A stretch of DNA of 35,589 bases from Rhodoplanes elegans (GTDB lineage Bacteria > Pseudomonadota > Alphaproteobacteria > Rhizobiales > Xanthobacteraceae), in contig NZ_NHSK01000039.1 in the NCBI RefSeq assembly GCF_016653355.1, positions 1 through 35,589 of the forward strand. Reading direction: 5' to 3'. Positions within the stretch are counted from its first letter, which is position 1; every line of letters starts with the position of its first letter. The notes under the pieces were generated by a model, which was not told the DNA's origin, did not search any database, and saw only the letters and a program-made list of their open reading frames with translations. This document shows positions 26,832 to 34,910 of the stretch, piece after piece. The translations under genes were made by a program, and so were the position numbers.

Positions 26832-28028
26832 TCACCGCTCCGCCGGGGTGATCCAGGCGTTGTACCAGTTCATCAGCGCCGAGGTGGCGAGGCTGATGGA
26901 CAGGTACACGGCCATGGTGATGACGACGACCTCGACGGCCTGTCCGGTGTTGTTGAGCACCGTGCCGGTGAAGATCTGCACGAGATCCGGGTAGCCGATG
27001 GCGACCGCGAGCGAGGAGTTCTTGGTGAGGTTGAGATACTGGTTGGTGAGCGGCGGCACGATCACGCGCATCGCCTGCGGCACGATGACGAGCCGCAGCG
27101 CCGCGCCGCGGCGCAGGCCGAGCGCGCTCGCCGCCTCGGTCTGCCCCTTCGGCACCGCCATCAGGCCGGCCCGCACCGCCTCGGCGATGAAGGCGGCCGT
27201 GTAGATCGCGAGACCGACGAGGAGCGCGACGAACTCGGGCAGCACCTCGAGCCCGCCGCGGATGTTGAAGCGCCCCATCTCCGGATACGAGAAGGCGACC
27301 GACACGCCGACCACTGCCGCCGTCACGGCGGGCGGCACCAGCACGAGGAGCACCGTCACGAGGGCGCGGCGCCTGCCGCGCCCGAACGCCCCCACCCGCT
27401 CGTGCAGCGCCCCGAAGCCGATCGCCAGCGCGACGCCGACAAGCAGTGCGATGCCGACCGCGCCGCCGCCGCCGATCTGCGGGTCGGGCAGGAACAGGCC
27501 GCGATTGTTGAGGAAGCCGCCGCCCGGCAGCGCGATGCTGGTGCGGATGTCCGGCAGCGCCTTGAGGACCGCGTTGTACCAGAACAGGAGCTGCAGCAGC
27601 AGCGGGATGTTGCGGATCAGCTCGACGAAGCCACCGCACAGCTTGGCGACCAGCCAGTTCTGCGACAGCCGGCCGATGCCGATGAGAAAGCCCAGGATGG
27701 TCGCCAGCACGATACCGAGCACGGCGACCAGCAACGTGTTGAGGAGGCCGACCCAGAAGGCGCGGCCATAGGTGGAGGCCTGCGCCGAGTAGGAGATCAG
27801 CGTCTGCGAAATATCGAAGCCGGCCGTGACGTTCCAGAAGCCGAAGCCGGTGGCGATCTGGGCGCGGGCGAGATTCTCCGAGACGTTGGCGACCGCGGCC
27901 CAGGCGAGGGCGGCGACGACGAGGCACAGCACCACCTGATAGACGATGCCGCGCACCCGAGGTCGCCGCCACAGCGGCACCTCGGGGAAGCTCGCCGTCG
28001 GCACGGGGGTGCCCGCCCGTTCGCTCAT
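26832..28028 (-). CDS. aapQ: General L-amino-acid ABC transporter, permease
   Basis: 398 aa from ATG 28028. A first helix (YQVVLCLVVAALAWAAVANV) is followed by the AapQ-typical periplasmic part (GFGFWNVTAGFDISQTLI, LPGGGFLNNRGLFLPDP) and the permease core, with coupling loop AGLMAVPKGQTEAASALGLR and NQYLNLTKNSSLAVAIGYPD. About eight membrane helices in all. It pairs with AapM to form the channel for polar amino acids. It starts 25 bp after the aapJ stop. Confidence 0.95.
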   Translation of the reverse strand: MSERAGTPVPTASFPEVPLWRRPRVRGIVYQVVLCLVVAALAWAAVANVSENLARAQIATGFGFWNVTAGFDISQTLISYSAQASTYGRAFWVGLLNTLLVAVLGIVLATILGFLIGIGRLSQNWLVAKLCGGFVELIRNIPLLLQLLFWYNAVLKALPDIRTSIALPGGGFLNNRGLFLPDPQIGGGGAVGIALLVGVALAIGFGALHERVGAFGRGRRRALVTVLLVLVPPAVTAAVVGVSVAFSYPEMGRFNIRGGLEVLPEFVALLVGLAIYTAAFIAEAVRAGLMAVPKGQTEAASALGLRRGAALRLVIVPQAMRVIVPPLTNQYLNLTKNSSLAVAIGYPDLVQIFTGTVLNNTGQAVEVVVITMAVYLSISLATSALMNWYNAWITPAER

Positions 28029-28053
28029 GGCGCGGTCCCCCGCGCGGCTGGGA

Positions 28054-29073
28054 TCAGCGCACCGGCGGTGCGTATTGGAGGCCGCCCTTGGTCCACAGGG
28101 CGTTCTGGCCGCGCGTGATCTTGAGCGGCGAGCCCTGGCCGATGGTGCGCTCGAACACCTCGCCGTAATTGCCGACGCCCTTGACGATGCGCACCGCCCA
28201 GTCCTTGGTCAGCCCGAGCGCCTCGCCGAAATTGCCCTCGGTGCCCAGGAGGCGCTTGATCTCCGGATTGTCGGACTTCACCTGCTCGTCGACATTGGCC
28301 TTGGTGATGCCGAACTCCTCCGCGTTGAGCATGGCGAACAGCGCCCACCGCACGATGTCGAACCACTGGTCGTCGCCGTGCCGGACGAAGGCCGAGAACG
28401 GCTCCTTGGAGATGATCTCCGGCAGGACCACGTGGTCCTCGGGCCTGGCGAGCTTCAGGCGCACGCTGTAGAGCTGCGAGGCGTCCGTCGTGTAGGCGTC
28501 ACAGCGGCGGCTGTCGTAGGCCTTGAGCGCCTCGTCGAGCGTCGCGAAGGCGATCGGCTTCGACGACGCCATCTTGTTGGAGCGGAAGTAGTCGGACAGG
28601 TTGAGCTCCGTGGTGGTGCCCTGCTGGACGCAAACCGAGGCGCCGTTGAGCTCGAGCGCCGAGTTGATCTTGAGATCCTTGCGGACGATGAAGCCCTGGC
28701 CGTCGAAGTAGTTGATGCCGGTGGCGTTGAGCCCCAGCTGGGTGTCGCGCGACAGCGTCCAGGTGGTGTTGCGGATCAGCACGTCGACGTCGCCGGACTG
28801 CAGCGCCGTGAAGCGGTCCTTGGCGGTGAGCGCGACGAACTTCACCTTCTGCGGGTCGTTGAAGATCGCCGCCGCGAGGGCACGGCAAAGCTCGACGTCG
28901 AAGCCGGTCCAGATGCCCTGCGCGTCCGGCATGCCGAAGCCGGGGAGCTGCCCGTTGGCGCCGCAGTTGAGCGCACCGCGCGCCTTGATGGTGTCGAGAG
29001 TCGCCGCCTCCGCAGGCGCGCCCGTCGTCAGGGCTGCGCACGCGGTGAGCAGAGCGACGAAAACCCGTTTCAT
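28054..29073 (-). CDS. aapJ: General L-amino-acid ABC transporter, periplasmic binding protein
   Basis: 339 aa from ATG 29073, GAGG 5 nt upstream. The signal peptide covers about residues 1-23 (VFVALLTACAALTTGAPAEA) and cleaves after AEA. The mature receptor shows family blocks RGALNCGANGQLPGFG, GFDVELCRALAAAIF, LTAKDRFTALQSGDVDVLIR and the Cys-containing ASVCVQQGTTTELNL, with the second lobe ending in VGNYGEVFERTIG. Known AapJ proteins deliver a broad range of L-amino acids. It is the first gene of the operon; upstream lies a tandem 13-bp repeat and, divergently, metC. Confidence 0.95.
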   Translation of the reverse strand: MKRVFVALLTACAALTTGAPAEAATLDTIKARGALNCGANGQLPGFGMPDAQGIWTGFDVELCRALAAAIFNDPQKVKFVALTAKDRFTALQSGDVDVLIRNTTWTLSRDTQLGLNATGINYFDGQGFIVRKDLKINSALELNGASVCVQQGTTTELNLSDYFRSNKMASSKPIAFATLDEALKAYDSRRCDAYTTDASQLYSVRLKLARPEDHVVLPEIISKEPFSAFVRHGDDQWFDIVRWALFAMLNAEEFGITKANVDEQVKSDNPEIKRLLGTEGNFGEALGLTKDWAVRIVKGVGNYGEVFERTIGQGSPLKITRGQNALWTKGGLQYAPPVR

Positions 29074-29428
29074 GATCGCCTCATTGACAGTGCGTGGAGT
29101 CCGGTGCAAGGGCACGGCCGGTCGCAGCGATCGGTCGCAGCGAACGGTCGTAGCGGTCCGTCGCGGCGCCCGCGCAGCGATCGGTCGCCGGGACCGGTCG
29201 AAACGTCCGAGCGGATGCTCCGAGCGCCAGTGATGCATGTCTCGTGCCGTAAAAAGGGCTGCAGCACGCATGGATCGCAGCGGAGCGCATTCCGGACCGG
29301 CATATCAGAACGAATGCCGAGCCCGGTCAAGTGCTCGCCTGCCGCATGTCGGTGCCGCCGGACGCGCCTGCACGGCCCGCTCGAATGTCCCGAAAGCCCC
29401 TTGAACGCATAGTCCCAGGATACCCGCC
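29074..29428. other. 355-bp divergent gap between aapJ and metC
   Basis: The region must hold the promoters of both aapJ (minus) and metC (plus). Its most visible feature is the 13-bp tandem repeat at 29119-29220. From 29221 to 29428 no sigma-70 pair at good spacing was found by eye, nor any small gene. Confidence 0.6.
29119..29220. repeat. Degenerate 13-bp tandem repeat upstream of aapJ
   Basis: Eight consecutive units keep a 13-bp period (one unit is 11 bp) built on CGGTCGCAGCGAT: 29119-29131, 29132-29144 (one change), 29145-29157, 29158-29170, 29171-29181 (short), 29182-29194, 29195-29207 and a weak last one. The units nearest aapJ are best conserved. The array starts 46 bp from the aapJ ATG, where regulators or RNA polymerase would bind. 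Confidence 0.75.
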
Positions 29429-30664
29429 ATGAAGTCCCCCGACGATCGCGACGGCACCGCCCACGGCAGCGACACCGGACACGCCGGGCACGGCGCGAGC
29501 GCCCGCACCGACCGCACCCGCCTGGTCGTCGGCGGCCGGCATCCGCACGAGCACTACGGCTTCGTCAACACCCCGGTGTTCCACGGCTCGACCGTGCTCT
29601 ACCCGACGGCCGAGGACTATCTGGCGCGCCGCTCGCGCTACAAGTACGCCCGCCGCGGCACCCCGACCTCGGAGGCGCTCGAGGCCGCGCTCGCCGCCAT
29701 CGAGGGCCCGGCCTGCGCCGGCATCTGCCTGCTGCCGTCGGGGCTCGCCGCCATCTCGGCGGCGCTGCTCGCGGTGCTCGACGCCGGCGACCATGTGCTG
29801 GTGTCGGACTCGGCCTACGACCCGACCCGCACGGTCTGCGACACGCTGCTGGTGCGCTGGGGCATCTCGACCACCTATTACGACCCGACGATCGGCGCCG
29901 GCATCGGCGCGCTGATGCAGCCGAACACCAAGGCCGTGTTCGTCGAGGCGCCGGGCTCGCTGTCCTTCGAGATCCAGGACATCCCGGCGATCGCCGAGGT
30001 CGCGCATGCGCGCGGCGCCGTCGTGCTGATGGACAACACGTGGGCGACGCCGCTCTATTATCGGGCGCTCGATCGCGGCGTCGACCTCGCGATCCAGTCC
30101 GGCACCAAGTATATCGGCGGCCACTCCGACATCATGTTCGGCTGCGTCGCCGCCAATGCCCGCACCAACAAGGCGCTGCGCGACACCGTCTTCACCATGG
30201 GCCTGTGCGTCGGCCCCGACGACATGAACCTCGCCCAGCGCGGCCTGCGCACGCTCGCCGTGCGGCTCGCCGCCCACGAGGCCGCGGCCATGAAGGTGGC
30301 GCAGTGGTTCGAGCGCCGGCCCGAGGTGCTGCGGGTGCTGCACCCCGCCCTGCCCTCGCATCCCGGCCACGCGATCTTCAAGCGTGACTTCACCGGCTCG
30401 AGCGGCTTGTTCTCGGTGGTGTTCCGGCCGGCGTCGCAGGGCGCCATGAACGCCTTCCTGAACGCCCTGACGCTGTTCGGTATCGGCGCCTCGTGGGGCG
30501 GCTACGAGAGCCTCGCGATCCCGTTCGACTGCACCAAGATCCGCACCGCGACGACGTGGGAGCCGGGCGGCCCGACGATCCGCTTCCACATCGGCCTCGA
30601 GGACACCGACGACCTGATCGCCGACCTCGAGCGCGGCTTCGCAGCGCTGCACGCGGCCGGGTGA
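29429..30664 (+). CDS. metC: Cystathionine beta-lyase (Cys/Met PLP-dependent enzyme)
   Basis: 411 aa from ATG 29429, AGGA about 9 nt upstream. The N-terminal ~25 residues are His/Gly/Asp-rich and probably disordered. The trans-sulfuration enzyme core follows: RRGTPTSEALEAALAAIEG, LLPSGLAAISAALLAVLDAG, VLMDNTWATPLYYRALDRG, and the cofactor lysine Lys227 in SGTKYIGGHSD. The type resembles alphaproteobacterial cystathionine beta-lyases, which cleave cystathionine (and often cystine or cysteine) to homocysteine or thiocysteine, pyruvate and ammonia. Gamma-synthase activity cannot be excluded by eye. Divergent from the aap operon and close to sseA and cysK. Confidence 0.92.
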   Translation: MKSPDDRDGTAHGSDTGHAGHGASARTDRTRLVVGGRHPHEHYGFVNTPVFHGSTVLYPTAEDYLARRSRYKYARRGTPTSEALEAALAAIEGPACAGICLLPSGLAAISAALLAVLDAGDHVLVSDSAYDPTRTVCDTLLVRWGISTTYYDPTIGAGIGALMQPNTKAVFVEAPGSLSFEIQDIPAIAEVAHARGAVVLMDNTWATPLYYRALDRGVDLAIQSGTKYIGGHSDIMFGCVAANARTNKALRDTVFTMGLCVGPDDMNLAQRGLRTLAVRLAAHEAAAMKVAQWFERRPEVLRVLHPALPSHPGHAIFKRDFTGSSGLFSVVFRPASQGAMNAFLNALTLFGIGASWGGYESLAIPFDCTKIRTATTWEPGGPTIRFHIGLEDTDDLIADLERGFAALHAAG

Positions 30665-30685
30665 CGCCGGGCGGCAAAATTCAGC

Positions 30686-30777
30686 CCGTAGGATGGGTCG
30701 AGCCGCAGGCGATACCCATCGTTCACGAGCCTGCGCAAAGGAGATGGGTATCGCCAGCGGCTCCACCCATCCTACGG
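30686..30777. repeat. Long inverted repeat with 35-bp arms
   Basis: The arms 30686-30720 and 30743-30777 (starting CCGTAGGATGGGT) are inverted with only two mismatches in 35 bp, and a 22-bp loop. It fills the gap between the converging metC and LAB_N genes. The start GTAGGATGGGT and end GATACCCATC match a dispersed repeat I associate with proteobacterial chromosomes. It could terminate both transcripts and is large enough to be a small non-autonomous mobile element. Confidence 0.85.
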
Positions 30778-30784
30778 CGCCACC

Positions 30785-31132
30785 CTACCCCATCCCCTTA
30801 CCCTGCACCTCGCGGCCGCCCTTTCGCTCGCGCAGCACGAATTGCAGGTTGCGCAGATAGACGAAAACACCAAAACCCTGGCCGGCGATGAACACCGGGT
30901 CGCGGCGGTAGAGCGCGTAGGCGAGCAGCAGCACGCCGCCCGAGATCGAGAACCACCAGAACGCCATCGGCACGACGCTGCGCCCCGCCTTCTCGGAGGC
31001 GAGCCACTGCACGACGAAGCGCATCGTGAACAGGCCCTGGGCGACGATGCCGAGGAAGACCCACCAGTCGAGCCTCGTGACGAACACGTCGTAGAGATAG
31101 CCGCCGACGGCGTGCGACAGATCGATCAGCAT
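30785..31132 (-). CDS. LAB_N-domain membrane protein (lipid A biosynthesis N-terminal domain)
   Basis: 115 aa from ATG 31132, which overlaps the stop of the GT2 gene by one base (TGATG). Three to four membrane helices are seen. Domain signature: VFLGIVAQGLFTMRFVVQWL, then SEKAGRSVVPMAFWWFSI, YALYRRDPVFIAGQGFGV and VYLRNLQF. The domain was named for its occurrence in lipid A enzymes and is often found next to dolichol-phosphate-type GT2 genes; it may help move or present lipid-linked sugars, though no activity is proven to my knowledge. Last gene of the envelope operon. Confidence 0.9.
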   Translation of the reverse strand: MLIDLSHAVGGYLYDVFVTRLDWWVFLGIVAQGLFTMRFVVQWLASEKAGRSVVPMAFWWFSISGGVLLLAYALYRRDPVFIAGQGFGVFVYLRNLQFVLRERKGGREVQGKGMG

Positions 31133-31884
31133 CACGCCTTCTCCGTCACCTTGGACTCGGTCACCTGCGGCACCTGCTTGCGGCGGCGGATCAGCCACCA
31201 CACGCCGGCGAGGTCGAGGATGCCGATCCACAACCGGTCGAAGAACCCGTATTTCGAGGTGCCGTGCCGGCGCGGCCGGTCCTTCACGTCGACATAGGCG
31301 ATGGTCCAGCCGTCGCGCCGCACCAGGGCCGGCAGGAAGCGGTGCAGCCCGTCGAAATAGGGCAGCGCCATGAACACGTCGCGACGGAACGCCTTGAGGC
31401 CACAGCCGGTGTCGCGGGTGCCGTCCTTGAGCACGCTGGAGCGCACCGCATTGGCGACGCGCGACTGCAGGCGCTTGAAGCCGGTGTCCTTGCGGCCGAC
31501 CCGCTGGCCGGCGACCAGACCGACATGCGGGTCCTTGCGCAGCCGGTCGAGCATCGCCGGGATGAAGCTCGGGTCGTTCTGGCCGTCACCGTCCAGGGTG
31601 GCGACGAGCGGCGCGCGCGCCGCGCCGACGCCGGTGCGCACCGCCGCCGACTGGCCGCACGAGGTGGCGTGCCGCACGTGGCGCAGCCACGGCCGTTCGG
31701 CGCGCAGCCGGTCGAGCACCGCACCGGTGTCGTCGGTCGAGCCGTCGTTCACGTAGATCACCTCGAACGGGCCCTCGGAGGCGAGGCTCGTCGCGATCTC
31801 GGCGAGGAGCGGCGCGACGTTCTCGGCCTCGTTGCGCACCGGCACCACCACGGCCACGGCCGGTCCCGATCCAGTCTGGGTCAT
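31132..31884 (-). CDS. Family 2 glycosyltransferase, polyprenyl-phosphate sugar synthase type
   Basis: 250 aa from ATG 31884. The GT-A domain shows VAVVVPVRNEAENVAPLL, VIYVNDGSTDDTGAVLD and the metal-binding ATLDGDGQNDP; the acceptor region has KDTGFKRLQSRVANAVRSSV, DTGCGLKAFRRDVF and RRHGTSKYGFFDRL, all typical of dolichol-phosphate mannose synthase/ArnC-like enzymes that load a sugar onto a polyprenyl phosphate on the cytoplasmic face. Only one possible C-terminal membrane segment (IGILDLAGVWWLI) follows. It should supply the lipid-linked donor for the GT39 enzyme in the same operon, and is 40 bp after the PAP2 gene. Confidence 0.93.
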   Translation of the reverse strand: MTQTGSGPAVAVVVPVRNEAENVAPLLAEIATSLASEGPFEVIYVNDGSTDDTGAVLDRLRAERPWLRHVRHATSCGQSAAVRTGVGAARAPLVATLDGDGQNDPSFIPAMLDRLRKDPHVGLVAGQRVGRKDTGFKRLQSRVANAVRSSVLKDGTRDTGCGLKAFRRDVFMALPYFDGLHRFLPALVRRDGWTIAYVDVKDRPRRHGTSKYGFFDRLWIGILDLAGVWWLIRRRKQVPQVTESKVTEKA

Positions 31885-31924
31885 CGACGAAACAGCTCCT
31901 GAAGGTGTCGGCGGCGCCCGGCCC

Positions 31925-32773
31925 TCACCGCTCCGTCGCGGTGGCGAGCGCCCGCAGGACACGGGGCAACGAAGGTCCGGGCAGCGCCCGGACGGTGCCG
32001 TCCGGCGCGGCCGAGAAGCCGAGCCGGCGCGACGCGAACCACTCGCGCACCAGCACGGCCCCGAAGGCGCCGAACGCGGCGCCGGCGATCACGTCGCTCG
32101 GGAAATGCGCCGAGACGATCACCCGGCTGAGCGCGATGAGCAGCGCGTAGATCCACAGCACCGGCCGCAGCGCCGGCCACACGGCCCCGATGGCGATCAG
32201 CGCCGCGAAGGCCGTGACGGTGTGGCCCGACGGCAGGCTCGCCCATTCGGCGCGCCACGACAGCGGCTGATAGGCGAAGGGGCCGAGCTCGGATGGCCGC
32301 ACCCGGCCGATCCAGCGCTTGAGGATGGTGGCGACGAGCCCCGGCAGCCCGACCGCGACGAACACGAACCCGAGCCGCACCACCACGGCCGCCAGCACAG
32401 CGCGCGAGACGCGGTCGAGGCCGGGCCGCACCAGCGCCGCGATCCACACGATCACGCCGGCGACCGGAATCAGGATCCACCCCGAACGGCCGAGATCGGA
32501 GACGTCCTCGAACAGGTTGATCACCCAGCGCGGCGATCCTTTGACCTGCGGGGCGAGCGGATCGACCAGGATCATGGCGGCGAGGATCAGGCCGAGCGCG
32601 ACCGCCGCCTGCCAGCGATGCGCCAGCACCAGGGCCTTGAAGCCTGGCGTCCGCGACGGCTTTCGCGGGGCGACGAACAGCACCGCGAGCCAGGCGGCGA
32701 GATTGCGCCCCATCAGGGCGAGCGCGTTCGACCGGCGTCCGGGAGCCGGACCGTATCCGCTCGCCGCCGTCAC
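31925..32773 (-). CDS. PAP2-family membrane phosphatase
   Basis: 282 aa from GTG 32773; this start overlaps the GT39 stop as GTGA (32770-32773). Six hydrophobic helices are predicted. The three-part phosphatase signature is complete: KxxxxxxRP in KRWIGRVRP (Lys152), PSGH in SLPSGHTVT (His184), and SRxxxxxHxxxD in SRVIVSAHFPSD. Such enzymes remove phosphate from membrane lipids on the periplasmic side; the group includes LpxE/LpxF lipid A phosphatases and undecaprenyl-pyrophosphate phosphatases. With a GT39 and a polyprenyl-sugar synthase in the operon, lipid A dephosphorylation or polyprenyl phosphate recycling is the likely job; sequence alone does not decide. Confidence 0.92.
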   Translation of the reverse strand: MTAASGYGPAPGRRSNALALMGRNLAAWLAVLFVAPRKPSRTPGFKALVLAHRWQAAVALGLILAAMILVDPLAPQVKGSPRWVINLFEDVSDLGRSGWILIPVAGVIVWIAALVRPGLDRVSRAVLAAVVVRLGFVFVAVGLPGLVATILKRWIGRVRPSELGPFAYQPLSWRAEWASLPSGHTVTAFAALIAIGAVWPALRPVLWIYALLIALSRVIVSAHFPSDVIAGAAFGAFGAVLVREWFASRRLGFSAAPDGTVRALPGPSLPRVLRALATATER

Positions 32774-34512
32774 GGGTCGGTCCCCACGAAGGTCTGGATC
32801 GAGACCGCCCGGCCGCTCGAAAAGTTGACGCCGTCGATCCGGATCCCCTGCGCGTAGCGCAGCCCGATGGCGTCGGCGCGCTGCACGAAGGCGCGCTCGT
32901 GGCCTTTCTCGACGAAGGCATAGCGGCACCGCCCGCCGCGCGCCAGGAAGTCGGCGGCGCCGGCCCCGGAGACGTGGCGCACGTCGGTGCCGACCAGGAA
33001 CACCAAGCTCGGCTCGTGATAGCCGGCGGTCGCGGCGAGCACCTGATCGCAGCGGCCGAAGGCGACGAAGCGGGCGAGCTGCAGCGACGGGAACAGCGCC
33101 CCGATGGTCGGAAAGGTCGCCGAGAAGGCCGCCGTGAACAGCACGATCATGGCGACAACCATGCGCATGAACGACACCGCGACGCCGTCCGCCTCGAACA
33201 GCCACCAGGCGAACAGCGCGAGCGTCAGGGCGACTCCCGACAGCAGCCAGGTCATCAGCCCGAAGCGCTGGCCGATCCAGATGTTGATCACGATGAGCCC
33301 GACCGACACCACGGCGGTGAGGATGAACCACCACATCGGCGCCCGGCGCAGCCAGATGTTGCGCGATAGCGCCTGATGGTCGATCGCCATCGCGAGCAGG
33401 ATGGCAACGGCCGGATAGACCGGCAGCACGTAGTGCGGCAGCTTGGTCATCGCCGCCTCGAACACCAGCCAGGTCGGGATCAGCCAGGCGAGCAGGTAGC
33501 GCACCTCGGGCACGCTGCGGCTATTCCACACCGCGCCGAACGCCATCGGCACCAGGATCGAGGCCGGGAAGAAGGTGCCCCAGAACAACAGGAAGTAGTA
33601 GCCGGGCGGCGCGCCGTGCGCCTCCTGGCCGCTGCCGACCTTCGAGAGGAGGTCACGGCCGAGCGACTCCTCGAAGAACGTGTTGCCGCTCTTGAGCACG
33701 ATGGCGACGAACCAGGGCAGCACCAGCAGCAGCATCCAGGCGAGCCCGGCGAGCGGCCGCAGGCGCAGCACGAAGCGGGCCGAGCGATCGGCGATCGCCA
33801 GCGCCGCCACGGTGAGGCTCACCACCATGACGATCAGCGGCCCCTTGATCAGGAAGCCGGCCGCCATCGCGGTCCAGAAGATCGCCGGCAGCGCCCAGGG
33901 ATGGCCCGGATCGGGGCGTTGCGCGCGCTCGATCACGTAGGCGCGCGCCATCGCCCCCATGGCGGCCACCGTGGTGGCGAACAGCACCGCGTCGGTCTTG
34001 GCGAGGCGCGCCTCGACGGCGAGCAGGATGCAGCTCCCCATCATCAGGCCGGCCAGCACGGCGCCCCGCCGAGACACGAAGGCGAGCGCCGTCCAATAGG
34101 TCAGCAGCACGGCCCCGACCGCCCCGAGGATCGACGGGACGCGGTAGAGCCAGACCCGGGTGCGCGCCTCCGGCATGCCGAGCGTCTCGGCGGCGCCGAC
34201 GACGGCCGCCTGCAGCCAGTAGATGCCGACCGGTTTCTTGTAGCGGCTCTCCTCCTGGAAGCGGATGTCGACGAGGTCGCCGGTCTCCAGCATCTGCTTG
34301 GTCGCCTGGGCGAACCGCGCCTCGTCGCGGTCGATCGGCGGGAGCTGGAAGATGCCGGGCAGAAAGGCGAGCAGCGACACCGCGACCAGAAGGATCGCGG
34401 CGTTGCGATGGCGAGCCGCGGCCCAGGCCAGCAGCGCCTCGAGAAGCGCGGCGGTCTTCCGGCTCGTTGCGGTTCCGAAGCTCTTGGCCGTTCCGAAGCT
34501 CTTGGCGGACAT
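32770..34512 (-). CDS. GT39/ArnT-like polyprenyl-phosphate-sugar transferase
   Basis: 580 aa from ATG 34512 (AGGA about 9 nt upstream); a TTG at 34542 is an alternative. An N-terminal cytoplasmic tail with a duplicated KSFGTA motif precedes about 12-13 membrane helices. The first periplasmic loop carries the catalytic-type acidic pair in PPIDRDEARFAQATKQML, followed by ESRYKKPVGIYWLQA, the ArnT/PMT hallmark. A helical core (AKTDAVLFATT, FLIKGPLIVMV, AMTKLPHYVLPVYPA) matches ArnT, and a soluble C-terminal domain of about 110 residues ends the protein. It should move a sugar from a polyprenyl phosphate to lipid A or another envelope acceptor in the periplasm. First gene of the four-gene operon. 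Confidence 0.93.
   Translation of the reverse strand: MSAKSFGTAKSFGTATSRKTAALLEALLAWAAARHRNAAILLVAVSLLAFLPGIFQLPPIDRDEARFAQATKQMLETGDLVDIRFQEESRYKKPVGIYWLQAAVVGAAETLGMPEARTRVWLYRVPSILGAVGAVLLTYWTALAFVSRRGAVLAGLMMGSCILLAVEARLAKTDAVLFATTVAAMGAMARAYVIERAQRPDPGHPWALPAIFWTAMAAGFLIKGPLIVMVVSLTVAALAIADRSARFVLRLRPLAGLAWMLLLVLPWFVAIVLKSGNTFFEESLGRDLLSKVGSGQEAHGAPPGYYFLLFWGTFFPASILVPMAFGAVWNSRSVPEVRYLLAWLIPTWLVFEAAMTKLPHYVLPVYPAVAILLAMAIDHQALSRNIWLRRAPMWWFILTAVVSVGLIVINIWIGQRFGLMTWLLSGVALTLALFAWWLFEADGVAVSFMRMVVAMIVLFTAAFSATFPTIGALFPSLQLARFVAFGRCDQVLAATAGYHEPSLVFLVGTDVRHVSGAGAADFLARGGRCRYAFVEKGHERAFVQRADAIGLRYAQGIRIDGVNFSSGRAVSIQTFVGTDP
34473..34508. repeat. In-frame 18-bp tandem duplication in the GT39 gene
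   Basis: Two 18-bp units, 34473-34490 and 34491-34508, differ at one base. They encode the repeated hexapeptide K-S-F-G-T-A / similar in the cytoplasmic tail right after the start codon, so copy number can change without breaking the frame. Confidence 0.85.
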
Positions 34513-34910
34513 TCCCGGGTCCTGCTGAAGTCGCGCGGACAATAGAGAAAAGGGGCCGCCGGCGAAAGCGTCTGCGGGGCGCTGTCCCGGCCGGTGTCGC
34601 GGCGCGGCAACAGTGTTCGATGTTTCTACGTTTCAGTGCCTTGCCGGCGACTGCCGAGATTCTGGATCAATTGGAACGGTGACGACCTGCCATCCCACCG
34701 AGCCGCCGCGGCGCGGCGGCGGCCGGGATTCTCGTCCCCACCCGCTGTGGCGGACCAGGAGGCCCGGACCATCTTCGGGCGCCGTCGGTCGGGGCGAGGC
34801 TCCGCTTGGCGCGAGGGGAAGCGATGCGGCCCACTCGGTTGACTCGGGCGCCCTTCGGGACCATCGACGAAACTCCTCGCCTTGCGCAAAAAACTCCTGG
34901 ACCCGCCCCC
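34513..34910. other. 398-bp divergent gap between GT39 operon and amidase gene
   Basis: It should hold both promoters. On the plus strand TTGACT (34839-34844) is a possible -35 for the amidase, but the hexamer 17 bp on (CATCGA) is a poor -10. AAACTCCT occurs twice near 34870-34898 for no evident reason. No gene or terminator was recognised. Confidence 0.4.

Noticed and set aside
29119-29220. The 13-bp tandem array considered as a CRISPR array.
   Set aside because: Units are contiguous and degenerate with no spacers, and no cas gene is present.
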